DNA of 64,000 bases from Hyphomicrobiales bacterium (GTDB taxonomy: Bacteria; Pseudomonadota; Alphaproteobacteria; Rhizobiales; JAJFHC01). Location of the stretch: NCBI GenBank assembly GCA_021775835.1, contig JAJFHC010000124.1:39802-103801 (forward strand), read 5' to 3'. Under the pieces are notes generated by a model. That model searched no databases and was not told the origin of the DNA. It saw only the letters and a list, made by a program, of their open reading frames with translations. Positions 9,208 through 17,579 of this stretch are shown piece by piece; the stretch's first letter is position 1; each line of letters opens with the position of its first letter. The position numbers and the translations under genes were made by a program.

Positions 9208-10085
9208 TGCGCCATTCCCATGCGCTTAAGGACGATCCGGTTGGCAATACCGACGATCATGACCAGCGTCGCGGCAAGGGCGGCTGCAACCAGAAGTGCA
9301 GACCAGATCTGGACCGTCTGGCCATAATACGACCCTGCGAGAAGCCGTGCTCCAAGGCCGGCGACCGCGCCTGTCGGCAATTCGCCAACGATCGCGCCCA
9401 CAAGGGAAATCGCGATCGCAATCTTCATTGAGGTAAACAGGAACGGAACGGAATTGGGCCACCGCAGTTTCCAGAATATCTGGGCCGTGCTGGCGTTGTA
9501 GGTGCGCATCAGATCAAGCTGGATAACTTCCGGCGACCGCAGACCTGTCACCATGCCGACAACGACGGGGAAGAAACTGAGATAGGTCGAGATCAGTGCC
9601 TTTGGCAACAAGCCGGAGAGTCCGACCGCATTGAGCACCACGATGATCATTGGCGCTATGGCCAGGATGGGAATGGTTTGGCTGGCAATGACCCAGGGCA
9701 TCAGAGACTGATCGATTGCCCGGTTGTGAACGATGGCGACCGCCAGGGCAATACCAAGACAGGTTCCGATGACGAAGCCAAGGAGCGTCGCCGACAGGGT
9801 TATCCAGGCGTGATAGACGAGACTGCGCTTCGATGTGATGTTCTTTTCGACGGTCGTCTTCCAGATTTCCTGTGCCACCTGATGAGGTGCCGGCAAGACC
9901 GGCCGCTCCTGGGCCATGGTGTCGGTCACGAGTTGACCGGCTGTCCATGCGACATTGGCCTTTTCATAACGGTCGAACTGCCAGGGTGCATTCAGATAGA
10001 TCGTGCCGGCGTACCAGACTGCGATAATCGCCGCGACGACCACGAGGATCGGAAACACATTTCCTTGGGCAAGCCGGCTGATCAT
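9204..10085 (-). CDS. ABC transporter permease (NMT1/SsuC type)
   Basis: A 293-residue inner-membrane permease with an N-terminal anchor, a periplasmic stretch of about 60 residues, then the SsuC core. Its coupling loop reads LDLMRTYNASTAQIFWKLRWPNSVP. It is the partner of the permease at 8104, and the ATPase gene lies 36 bases upstream. It belongs to the pyrimidine-linked importer. Confidence 0.87.
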   Translation of the reverse strand: MISRLAQGNVFPILVVVAAIIAVWYAGTIYLNAPWQFDRYEKANVAWTAGQLVTDTMAQERPVLPAPHQVAQEIWKTTVEKNITSKRSLVYHAWITLSATLLGFVIGTCLGIALAVAIVHNRAIDQSLMPWVIASQTIPILAIAPMIIVVLNAVGLSGLLPKALISTYLSFFPVVVGMVTGLRSPEVIQLDLMRTYNASTAQIFWKLRWPNSVPFLFTSMKIAIAISLVGAIVGELPTGAVAGLGARLLAGSYYGQTVQIWSALLVAAALAATLVMIVGIANRIVLKRMGMAQ

Positions 10086-10121
10086 CCAGCGCCCCCCTGC
10101 CCGAAATTATGCGTCTCGGGT

Positions 10122-10943
10122 CTAGTCATCGTAGGAATGTCCCGCCTTCAGGCCTTCGCGCACCCGGTGGGCGATCTCGAGAAACTCCGGCGTTTCCCGG
10201 ATATCGAGCGGGCGTTCCTTTGGCAGCGTGCTTTCGATAACGTCCGTAACCCGGCCGGGCCTTGGCGACATCACGACGATCCGGGTAGACAGATAGACCG
10301 CCTCGGGAATTGAATGGGTAACAAAGGCGATGGTCTTTGACGTGCGAGACCACAATTCAAGCAGTTGCTCATTGAGATGATCCCTGACGATCTCGTCCAG
10401 CGCCCCGAACGGCTCATCCATCAACAGCAGGTCGGCATCAAAGGCCAGAGCACGGGCGATCGAGGCACGCTGCTGCATGCCGCCGGAAAGTTGCCAGGGG
10501 AACTTTTTCTCGAATCCCGACAGATTAACCAGCTCCAGGGTGCGGGCCACCCGGTCCGCCTTTTCCTGTTTCGAATACCCCATGATCTCGAGCGGCAGGG
10601 TGACGTTGCCGGAAATCGTGCGCCAGGGATAAAGTGCCGGCGCCTGAAAGACATAGCCGTAGGCCCGTTTCATGCGCGCCTCGTCCGGTGTCATGCCGTT
10701 CACCGTGATCGCCCCGCCGGTCGGTTTTTCCAGATCGGCAATCACCCGGAGGAAGGTCGTCTTGCCGCAACCGGACGGGCCGATAAACGATACGAAGTCG
10801 CCCTTGCCGATCGTCAGGTCAACGTTCGACAGCGCATGAACCGGACCGTCCCCGGTCTCGAACGTGAGACTGAGGTCTTCAGCCCTGATGACCGTTTCAT
10901 CGGTCAAATCACCCACCTCGCCCTCTTGAACACGTTGCAACAT
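10122..10943 (-). CDS. ABC transporter ATP-binding protein (NMT1-type importer)
   Basis: A 273-residue SsuB/TauB-type ATPase: Walker A GPSGCGKTT, Q-loop near YGYVFQAPALYPWRT, signature LSGGMQQR, Walker B LLLMDEPFGALD, and switch histidine in FVTHSIPEAVYLS. It starts 18 bases after the dihydropyrimidinase stop, so it is in the same transcript. A start at a later codon is possible because the ribosome site before 10943 is weak. Confidence 0.9.
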   Translation of the reverse strand: MLQRVQEGEVGDLTDETVIRAEDLSLTFETGDGPVHALSNVDLTIGKGDFVSFIGPSGCGKTTFLRVIADLEKPTGGAITVNGMTPDEARMKRAYGYVFQAPALYPWRTISGNVTLPLEIMGYSKQEKADRVARTLELVNLSGFEKKFPWQLSGGMQQRASIARALAFDADLLLMDEPFGALDEIVRDHLNEQLLELWSRTSKTIAFVTHSIPEAVYLSTRIVVMSPRPGRVTDVIESTLPKERPLDIRETPEFLEIAHRVREGLKAGHSYDD

Positions 10944-10961
10944 ATCCCGGGTAGCATTCCC

Positions 10962-12416
10962 TCAGACACCCGCAGGCATGTTTGCAGGATCACGCACAAC
11001 CGAACGCGGCGACGTGATTTCCTTCCATTGCGACAAGGCCCGGTTGACTGCAGGATAAGCCTCGCGGGCTACAAATTCACCATGACCCTGCTGAGTCTTG
11101 ACCTCGTCTTCAGAGATTGCCACGGTACCACGCGTCAGGGTGAAGCGCGGCAACCCGGTTACATCGATGCCCTCAAAGACGTTGTAGTCGATCGCCGATT
11201 GCTGGGAGGATGCCCCGATCGTCTTGGAGCGCTTTGGATCCCAAACCACGATGTCAGCATCGGACCCTTCAAGGATCGCGCCTTTGCGCGGATAGACATT
11301 CAGGATTTTGGCGATGTTGGTTGAGGTCACTGCGACAAACTCGTTCATGGTCAACCGGCCGGTATTGACGCCTCTTGTCCACAAGACCGGCATCCGGTCC
11401 TCGAGACCGCCGGTTCCGTTCGGGATCTTTGTGAAATCGCCGAGGCCATATCGTTTCTGCTCGGTCGTGAAGGCGCAGTGGTCAGTGGCGACCACCTGGA
11501 GGCTGCCTGCCTGAAGTCCCGCCCACAGCGAATCCTGATGCTGCTTGTTGCGGAAAGGCGGCGACATCACGCGTCGCGCCGAATGATCCCAGTCAGCATG
11601 GAAGTACTCCGTCTCGTCAAGCGTCAGATGCTGGATCAACGGTTCGCCAAACACACGCATGCCCTTCTGGCGCGCGCGCCTGATCGCCTCGTGGGATTGC
11701 TCGCACGACACATGCACCACATAAAGCGGGACCCGCGCCATGTCGGCGATCATGATCGCCCGGTTGGTTGCCTCGCCTTCCACTTCCGGCGGACGGGAAT
11801 AGGCATGTCCCTCGGGCCCATTGTTGCCCTCGGCCATGAGTTTCGCCTGAAGTTGCGCCACTACGTCGCCGTTTTCAGCATGGACCAGCGGCATGGCACC
11901 GAGTGCCGAACAGCGTTCGAACGACGAATACATTTCATCGTCGTCGACCATCAGCGCGCCCTTGTAGGCCATGAAATGCTTGAACGTGTTGATGCCGCTG
12001 TCAACGACGGTCTCCATCTCGTCAAACACCTGCTCACCCCACCACGTGATCGCCATGTGGAAGGAATAGTCGCATGACGCCTTGGATGTCGTGTTGTCCC
12101 ACATCTGGCGGGCTTCAAGCAGCGACTGTCCCGGCGACGGCAGGCAGAAGTCAACCACCATCGTCGTGCCGCCGGAAAGGGCAGCCCTGGTTCCGGACTC
12201 GAAGTCGTCCGACGAATAGGTGCCCATGAAGGGCATCTCGAGATGGGTGTGCGGGTCGATTCCGCCCGGCATGACATAACAGCCCGCGGCATCCAGTACT
12301 TCATCACCGCTGAGGTTGGCGCCTATCTGCGAAATTCGGCCTCCCTCGATCAGAACGTCAGCCACATAGGTACGATCTGCAGTAACGATCGTGCCGCCTT
12401 TGATCACTTTGCTCAT
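10962..12416 (-). CDS. hydA: Dihydropyrimidinase / D-hydantoinase
   Basis: A 484-residue cyclic amidohydrolase that opens 5,6-dihydrouracil or dihydrothymine to N-carbamoyl-beta-amino acids. Metal ligands are visible as DPHTHLEMPFMG near residue 55, the carboxylated lysine in FKHFMAYKGALMVDD near 150, HAENGD, HVSCEQSH and TDHCAF. Length is typical. GAGGGAGG precedes the ATG. It acts between PreTA and the amidohydrolase at 12441; hydantoins may also be substrates. Confidence 0.93.
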   Translation of the reverse strand: MSKVIKGGTIVTADRTYVADVLIEGGRISQIGANLSGDEVLDAAGCYVMPGGIDPHTHLEMPFMGTYSSDDFESGTRAALSGGTTMVVDFCLPSPGQSLLEARQMWDNTTSKASCDYSFHMAITWWGEQVFDEMETVVDSGINTFKHFMAYKGALMVDDDEMYSSFERCSALGAMPLVHAENGDVVAQLQAKLMAEGNNGPEGHAYSRPPEVEGEATNRAIMIADMARVPLYVVHVSCEQSHEAIRRARQKGMRVFGEPLIQHLTLDETEYFHADWDHSARRVMSPPFRNKQHQDSLWAGLQAGSLQVVATDHCAFTTEQKRYGLGDFTKIPNGTGGLEDRMPVLWTRGVNTGRLTMNEFVAVTSTNIAKILNVYPRKGAILEGSDADIVVWDPKRSKTIGASSQQSAIDYNVFEGIDVTGLPRFTLTRGTVAISEDEVKTQQGHGEFVAREAYPAVNRALSQWKEITSPRSVVRDPANMPAGV

Positions 12417-12440
12417 GATTTATCCTCCCTCGTGTTCGGC

Positions 12441-13688
12441 TCAGTCGACAATGCCGGCAGTTTCCACAACTGCGTGAAACAATACATCCGTTCCTGCGGT
12501 CGCCCACTCCGGGGAAATGTCTTCCGCTTCGTTGTGCGACAGACCGTCGACGCACGGACACATCACCATGGCCGTTGGCGCCACCCGGTTGATCCAGCAG
12601 GCATCATGCCCGGCACCGGAGACAAGATCGCGATGACTGAAGCCGAGACGCTCAGCCGCGGACCGCACCGCCGCAACGCAATTGTCATCGAACTTCACCG
12701 GGTCGAATCCACCGGCTCTTTCCATCTCGATCTCAAGCCCGATGTCGTCGGCAATTTTTTGCGCGCCCTCACGCAGCTGGTCTTCCATCTCTTCGATGAT
12801 CGCCTTGTCCGGATGCCGGAAGTCGACGGTGAAGACCGTCTTGCCGGGAATGATGTTGCGCGAATTGGGGTAAACGTCGCAATGGCCGATTGCGCCGACG
12901 GCCAGCGGTGCGTGGTTCCAGGCGATTTCATCCACAAGTTGTGTCACCCTGGCCATCCCGAGCCCGGCATTGACCCGCATAGGCATCGGTGTCGATCCGG
13001 TGTGGCTTTCCCGGCCGGTCAGCGTGACCTGCATCCAGCTCAGTCCCTGGCCATGAGTGACCACGCCAATATCCTTCTCTTCAGCCTCGAGGATCGGGCC
13101 CTGTTCAATGTGAAGCTCGAAAAAGGCGTGCATCTTGCGGGCACCGACTTCCTCATCCCCCACCCATCCAATACGCTTGAGTTCGTCGCCGACGCTCTTG
13201 CCCTCGGCATCTTCGCGGGCGTAGGCCCAGTCCAGAGTGTGTGTTCCGGCAAATACGCCCGACGCCAGCATCGGCGGCGCAAACCGTGTGCCTTCTTCGT
13301 TGGTCCAGTTGACCACCACAATCGGGTGTTTGGTCTGGATGTTCAAATCGTTCAGAGTACGGATGATCTCAAGTCCGCCCAGGACCCCCAGGACACCGTC
13401 ATACTTGCCACCGGTTGGTTGGGTATCCAGATGACTGCCTACATAGACCGGCAATGCGCCGGGATCGGTGCCCTCGCGGCGGGCGAACATTGTGCCCATC
13501 TGGTCGACACCCATGGTGAGTCCGGCGTCGTCGCACCACTTCTTGAACAGATCGCGCCCCTTGGCATCGTCGTCGGTCAGCGTCTGGCGGTTGTTACCGC
13601 CGGCAATGCCCGGTCCAATCTTGGCCATTTCCATCAGGGTGTCCCAAAGCCGTTCGCCATTTACCCTGAGATTACTTGCCACTGCCAT
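12441..13688 (-). CDS. N-carbamoyl-beta-alanine amidohydrolase (M20-family Zn hydrolase)
   Basis: A 415-residue member of the M20/M40 allantoate amidohydrolase family (beta-ureidopropionase, HyuC/PydC type). Metal and substrate motifs are GSHLDTQPTGGKYDGVLG, NWTNEEGTRF, ELHIEQGPIL, SHTGSTPM and SGAGHDACW. It would convert N-carbamoyl-beta-alanine to beta-alanine, CO2 and ammonia. The ATG at 13688 has AGAGGA seven bases upstream and is preferred to a TTG at 13748 that overlaps the preceding gene. L-N-carbamoyl amino acids are possible alternative substrates. Confidence 0.9.
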   Translation of the reverse strand: MAVASNLRVNGERLWDTLMEMAKIGPGIAGGNNRQTLTDDDAKGRDLFKKWCDDAGLTMGVDQMGTMFARREGTDPGALPVYVGSHLDTQPTGGKYDGVLGVLGGLEIIRTLNDLNIQTKHPIVVVNWTNEEGTRFAPPMLASGVFAGTHTLDWAYAREDAEGKSVGDELKRIGWVGDEEVGARKMHAFFELHIEQGPILEAEEKDIGVVTHGQGLSWMQVTLTGRESHTGSTPMPMRVNAGLGMARVTQLVDEIAWNHAPLAVGAIGHCDVYPNSRNIIPGKTVFTVDFRHPDKAIIEEMEDQLREGAQKIADDIGLEIEMERAGGFDPVKFDDNCVAAVRSAAERLGFSHRDLVSGAGHDACWINRVAPTAMVMCPCVDGLSHNEAEDISPEWATAGTDVLFHAVVETAGIVD

Positions 13689-13740
13689 CTGCGCATCCTC
13701 TTCGTCTGTCTGGTTTACTCTTGCCCGGTTGAACGCCGGT

Positions 13741-15066
13741 TCAGTCAATGTCCTTCAATACGTCTGCCAGCACACCGAACAGTTCATCAATCTGGTGCTT
13801 CTCGATGATCAGAGGCGGTGACAATGCAATAATATCGCCGGTTGTGCGGATCAGCACATTGCGTTCGAAGGCCTTCAGGAAGGCCGAGAACGCCCGCTTG
13901 GTCGGCTCGCCGGCTATCGGTTCCAGCTCGATCGCGCCAATCAGCCCCATGTTGCGCACATCGATGACGTGCGGCAGTCCTTTCAGGTTGTGCAGGGCGT
14001 CTTCCCAGTACGAGGCAAGTTCGGCGCCACGCGTGAGCAACCCTTCTTCCTGGTAGGTCTCAAGGGTTCCCAGTGCCGCTGCACAGGCCATCGGATTACC
14101 GGAATAGGTATAACCATGGAAAAACTCGATCAGATGCTCCGGCCCGTTCATGAACGCGTCATGGATTTCATTGCGGACAAACACCGCCCCCATGGGGATG
14201 ACGCCGTTGGTCAGGCCCTTCGCCGTCGTGATGATGTCAGGAACAACGCCGAACACATCCGGCGCAAAAGGTGCACCCAGCCTGCCGAAACCGGTGATCA
14301 CCTCATCGAAGATCAACAGAATTCCGTGCTTGTCGCAGATGTCGCGAAGACGCTGAAGATAGCCTTTTGGCGGGATCAGAACACCGGTCGACCCGGCCAT
14401 GGGTTCGACAATCACGGCAGCGATCGTGGAGGCGTCATGGAGTTGTACGATGCGTTCCAGATCGTCGGCGAATTCAGCGCCGTGCTCAGGTATGCCCCTG
14501 GTGTAGGCATTGCGCTCCAGGTCGTGAGTATGCCGGATATGGTCGACACCGGTGAGCAGGGATCCGAACATCTTTCGGTTGCCGACAATTCCGCCGACCG
14601 AAATACCGCCAAAATTCACACCGTGATAGCCGCGCTCGCGACCGATCAGGCGAAATCGGCTGCCATCTCCCTTGACGCGGTGATAGGCAATCGCAGTCTT
14701 GAGAGCTGTTTCAACCGACTCCGATCCGGAGTTGGTGAAGAACACATGGTCAAGACCCTCGGGAGAAAGCTGGGTCAGACGCGAGGCCAGCTCGAACGCC
14801 TTGGGATGTCCCATCTGGAAGGCCGGCGCATAGTCAAGCTCTTCGACCTGGCGCTGGATCGCTTCGACGATACGGGGTCGCTTGTGACCGGCATTGACAC
14901 ACCATAGCCCGGCTGTGCCATCGAGAATTTTTCGATTGTCGTCTGTGGTGTAATGCATGCCATCGGCTGCCACCAGCATGCGCGGATTTTTCTTGAACTG
15001 ACGGTTTGCCGTGAACGGCATCCAGAATGATTCAAGATTGTTGGGGCGAGAAACCTTTTCTAGCAT
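13741..15066 (-). CDS. Omega-amino acid--pyruvate aminotransferase (beta-alanine type)
   Basis: A 441-residue class III PLP aminotransferase. It has the characteristic start NNLESFWMPFTANRQFKKNPR, the cofactor motif LIFDEVITGFGR, and the PLP lysine in ITTAKGLTNGVIPMGAV. It is predicted to convert beta-alanine (or beta-aminoisobutyrate from thymine) to malonate semialdehyde (or its methyl form) with pyruvate as acceptor. It is the first gene of the leftward operon, behind the RutR-type operators. Confidence 0.88.
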   Translation of the reverse strand: MLEKVSRPNNLESFWMPFTANRQFKKNPRMLVAADGMHYTTDDNRKILDGTAGLWCVNAGHKRPRIVEAIQRQVEELDYAPAFQMGHPKAFELASRLTQLSPEGLDHVFFTNSGSESVETALKTAIAYHRVKGDGSRFRLIGRERGYHGVNFGGISVGGIVGNRKMFGSLLTGVDHIRHTHDLERNAYTRGIPEHGAEFADDLERIVQLHDASTIAAVIVEPMAGSTGVLIPPKGYLQRLRDICDKHGILLIFDEVITGFGRLGAPFAPDVFGVVPDIITTAKGLTNGVIPMGAVFVRNEIHDAFMNGPEHLIEFFHGYTYSGNPMACAAALGTLETYQEEGLLTRGAELASYWEDALHNLKGLPHVIDVRNMGLIGAIELEPIAGEPTKRAFSAFLKAFERNVLIRTTGDIIALSPPLIIEKHQIDELFGVLADVLKDID

Positions 15067-15252
15067 TTGATGGTCAGCAGAAACCGCCGCCTCCTGTTTG
15101 GGCTTTTCAGCCTGTCACTTCATCCAGGAGGACGAGAAACGCGCAATCGGATGTCGGCATCACCAGATCCTCCCCTCATTCGACCTTAGCGGTCTTTTTA
15201 TCAGGTGCCATTCTTGTGATGGCTTGACGTTCAAAGACTCGGTTGATTTAAC

Positions 15253-15268
15253 CTGACCAATCGGTCAA
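15253..15268. promoter_or_regulatory. RutR-type operator, copy 1
   Basis: CTGACCAATCGGTCAA matches the E. coli RutR consensus TTGACCA-N2-TGGTCAA at 12 of 14 defined positions. It lies 35 bases to the left of the perfect copy, centre to centre. Confidence 0.65.
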
Positions 15269-15287
15269 GATATAAAACTACCGACAA

Positions 15288-15303
15288 TTGACCAATTGGT
15301 CAA
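15288..15303. promoter_or_regulatory. RutR-type operator, copy 2 (perfect)
   Basis: TTGACCAATTGGTCAA is a perfect palindrome and an exact match to the RutR consensus. It sits 33-48 bases before the ATG of the first regulator gene, so that regulator probably controls itself as well as the catabolic operon. The presence of this operator also argues against the upstream TTG start at 15288. Confidence 0.82.
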
Positions 15304-15335
15304 CATTTATCCGCACAAGGCGACACAAGACGACG

Positions 15336-15992
15336 ATGACAGCCAAAACGGCCCAAAAACGAAACGGCGCCAAGACGGGAATACGCCGCGAAAACGAACG
15401 TGCCATTCTGGAAGCCGCCGAAAGTGTGTTCGCCGAGTTCGGCTATCGAGGTGCCACCACCAGTTTGATCGCCGAGCGCGCAGGGATCCCAAAACCTAAC
15501 CTGCATTACTATTTTCCGACCAAAGAAGCATTGTATCGAGAAGTCGTCGACAACATTTTCAATATCTGGCTCGATGCAGCCGACTCGTTCGACGACTGCG
15601 ACGACCCGGCGGAAGCGCTGACCCGTTACATTTCCAAGAAGATGGACATCTCTCGTGATCATCCCATGGGGTCCAAGGTCTGGGCAAACGAAATCCTGCA
15701 AAAAGCCCCGGTTATCCATGACTACCTGGAAACGGTCCTCAAAGACTGGACCAATTCACGCGTCGCCATCATTCAGCGCTGGATCGACGAAGGCCGCATC
15801 GATCCGGTCAATCCTGAAACGCTGCTCTACATGATCTGGGCAACCACACAGCACTACGCCGACTTCAATCACCAGATCGAAACCCTGAACGGCGGCAAGC
15901 CCCTGAGCGACGACAGGTTTGAAGCGGCAAAGCAGCAGGTCGTCGACATCATTCTGGCCGGCATTGGCGCCGGGCCGGGCTCCCGGCCATGA
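15336..15992 (+). CDS. TetR-family regulator, RutR-like (first paralogue)
   Basis: A 218-residue TetR protein. The DNA-binding domain spans about residues 20-65 with helix-turn-helix TTSLIAERAGIPKPNLHYYF. The C-terminal domain carries the RutR-type signature ESLLYMIWATTQHYADFNHQI-like stretch (seen as LLYMIWATTQHYADF). The ATG at 15336 is chosen because the longer frame would start inside the perfect operator. RutR senses uracil or thymine; here it should control the flanking pyrimidine operons. It overlaps the second paralogue by four bases. Confidence 0.85.
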   Translation: MTAKTAQKRNGAKTGIRRENERAILEAAESVFAEFGYRGATTSLIAERAGIPKPNLHYYFPTKEALYREVVDNIFNIWLDAADSFDDCDDPAEALTRYISKKMDISRDHPMGSKVWANEILQKAPVIHDYLETVLKDWTNSRVAIIQRWIDEGRIDPVNPETLLYMIWATTQHYADFNHQIETLNGGKPLSDDRFEAAKQQVVDIILAGIGAGPGSRP

Positions 15993-16627
15993 ACGCGCGT
16001 TCCCGCCAGTCCAAGAAGCGGACGAGAATTCAACTACAGAACGAAGAACGAATTTACGAAGCTGCCCTCTATGTATTCTCCACCTTCGGGTTTCGCGGCT
16101 CGACAATCGACCAGATTGCCGACCGCGCGGGCATGTCGAAGCCTAACCTGCTCTACTATTTTGCCAACAAGAAGGACATTTATGTAGCTGTCCTGGAACG
16201 AACGCTCGAGATCTGGCTGGAGCCCCTCACCCAACTCGATCCGGACGGCGATCCGGCCGAGGAGATCTGGAGTTACATCCGGCGCAAACTCGAACTGTCC
16301 CGGCTGTCGCCCGAGTCTTCTCGCATGTTCTCCAACGAGATCCTGCAGGGCGCGCCGAACATCAAGGACGTTCTGGAAGGTCCCCTGAAGTCGCTTGTCG
16401 ACCAGAAATGCATCGTCATCAGACAATGGATAAAGAATGGCCAAGTCGCCGATATCGATCCCCGGCACCTCATATTCATGATCTGGGCCGCCACCCAACA
16501 CTACGCCGACTTCGAGGTCCAAATCGACGCCATTACCGGCCCGGACGCCAGTCGGGACGAAAGTTACGCCGCTGCAGAAAATACGCTGAAAACCATATTC
16601 CTGAACGGGCTATTGCCGCGCGGGTGA
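15989..16627 (+). CDS. rutR: TetR-family regulator RutR (second paralogue)
   Basis: A 212-residue TetR regulator, the same length as E. coli RutR and similar along its whole length. It has helix-turn-helix STIDQIADRAGMSKPNLLYYF, then LEIWLEPL, LKSLVDQK and HLIFMIWAATQHYADFEVQ in the ligand-binding domain. It overlaps the first paralogue (ATGA) and is probably co-transcribed. The closer match to RutR is with this copy; whether the two form heterodimers or sense different pyrimidines cannot be told. Confidence 0.87.
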   Translation: MNARSRQSKKRTRIQLQNEERIYEAALYVFSTFGFRGSTIDQIADRAGMSKPNLLYYFANKKDIYVAVLERTLEIWLEPLTQLDPDGDPAEEIWSYIRRKLELSRLSPESSRMFSNEILQGAPNIKDVLEGPLKSLVDQKCIVIRQWIKNGQVADIDPRHLIFMIWAATQHYADFEVQIDAITGPDASRDESYAAAENTLKTIFLNGLLPRG

Positions 16628-16649
16628 CGAGATAGACACCCCACGGTCG

Positions 16650-17546
16650 TCATCCCTCCCGGGATCGCTGCAGCAGGACCATCGCGGCGGTGATCACGAC
16701 AACACCCCCCAACACCGACAGCGACGGCCAAGGCTGCCCGAGGACAACGTCCTGCGCGAGCACGAAAGCCGGTATCAGATAGGTATAGGCCATGACCTTT
16801 GCTGATGGAATGCGCACGCTGGCATACTGGATGAGATAGAAGCTGATCGCCGTCGTAAAAAAAGCCAGGTGGAGAATGCCCAGGTAGACCGGCCAGGGAA
16901 CTTCGCTCCAGGAGATCGCCAGAATTTCATCGTGGGCGTAAAGTCCCAACAAGACCAAACCGGCCAGAAGGGTCCAGAACGTGACCTCGACGAGGGTTCG
17001 ATCACCTTTCAGCATTCGTACTGATGGAGAATAGGCCGAGTAACAGAAAGCTCCTGCCAGAAAAACCAGCTCTCCGGGGCCCAGGGAGAAACGGGAAAGG
17101 CGTTCCAGGTCTCCGTCAAACATGACCCACACAGCACCGCACCCAGCGACGAACAGGCTCACGATCGCCGCTCTGGTCAACACCTGCCCCAGGACCACGC
17201 GCGACATGATGGCCGTGAACATCGGGCAGAGCGTGAACACCACACCGGTGCTCAGGGCATCTGTCAAACGCAAGGCCTCGAACATCGTGACGAAGAAGAC
17301 AACCAGCGTGAGGGCGAGCCAAATATAACGACCGATATCGCCAATCCGCACCGGACTGAGCCGATCCCTGGACTTCAGCACAAGCAGAAGGAAGATCGTG
17401 CAGGCAATAGCGAAACGCAGGAACGTCAGGGCGGCAGGATCCATGGCGTCGGTGATCGCCCGTCCTACGGTAAACGACGTGCTCACCAGAAACGCAAACA
17501 CCAGCATCGCCACGTGAGCGCGAGGCCCTTCGGCCGACATCGACAT
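16650..17546 (-). CDS. EamA/DMT-family transporter
   Basis: A 298-residue integral membrane protein with about ten transmembrane segments in two EamA repeats. The ATG at 17546 is preceded by GGTAGGTCC; a TTG sits one codon earlier. It starts about 30 bases after the preA stop on the same strand, so it is likely the third gene of a preT-preA-eamA transcript. The substrate is unknown; export of a pathway metabolite such as a beta-amino acid is a guess. Confidence 0.82.
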   Translation of the reverse strand: MSMSAEGPRAHVAMLVFAFLVSTSFTVGRAITDAMDPAALTFLRFAIACTIFLLLVLKSRDRLSPVRIGDIGRYIWLALTLVVFFVTMFEALRLTDALSTGVVFTLCPMFTAIMSRVVLGQVLTRAAIVSLFVAGCGAVWVMFDGDLERLSRFSLGPGELVFLAGAFCYSAYSPSVRMLKGDRTLVEVTFWTLLAGLVLLGLYAHDEILAISWSEVPWPVYLGILHLAFFTTAISFYLIQYASVRIPSAKVMAYTYLIPAFVLAQDVVLGQPWPSLSVLGGVVVITAAMVLLQRSREG

Positions 17547-17579
17547 CAAGTTCTGGACCTACCGCTTGAGATCCCGTGT

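Larger units (their letters stand above)
15067..15335. promoter_or_regulatory. Divergent promoter region between the pyrimidine operon and the regulator genes
   Basis: These 269 bases separate the leftward aminotransferase gene from the rightward RutR-like genes and hold no credible gene. They become AT-rich toward the right and contain two RutR-type palindromes (listed separately). One control region probably serves both transcripts. I could not assign promoter hexamers securely. Confidence 0.6.

Noticed and set aside
12243..13808. A 521-codon rightward open frame
   Set aside because: It lies antisense to the amidohydrolase and dihydropyrimidinase genes, whose motifs are clear. Its product has no recognisable domain.
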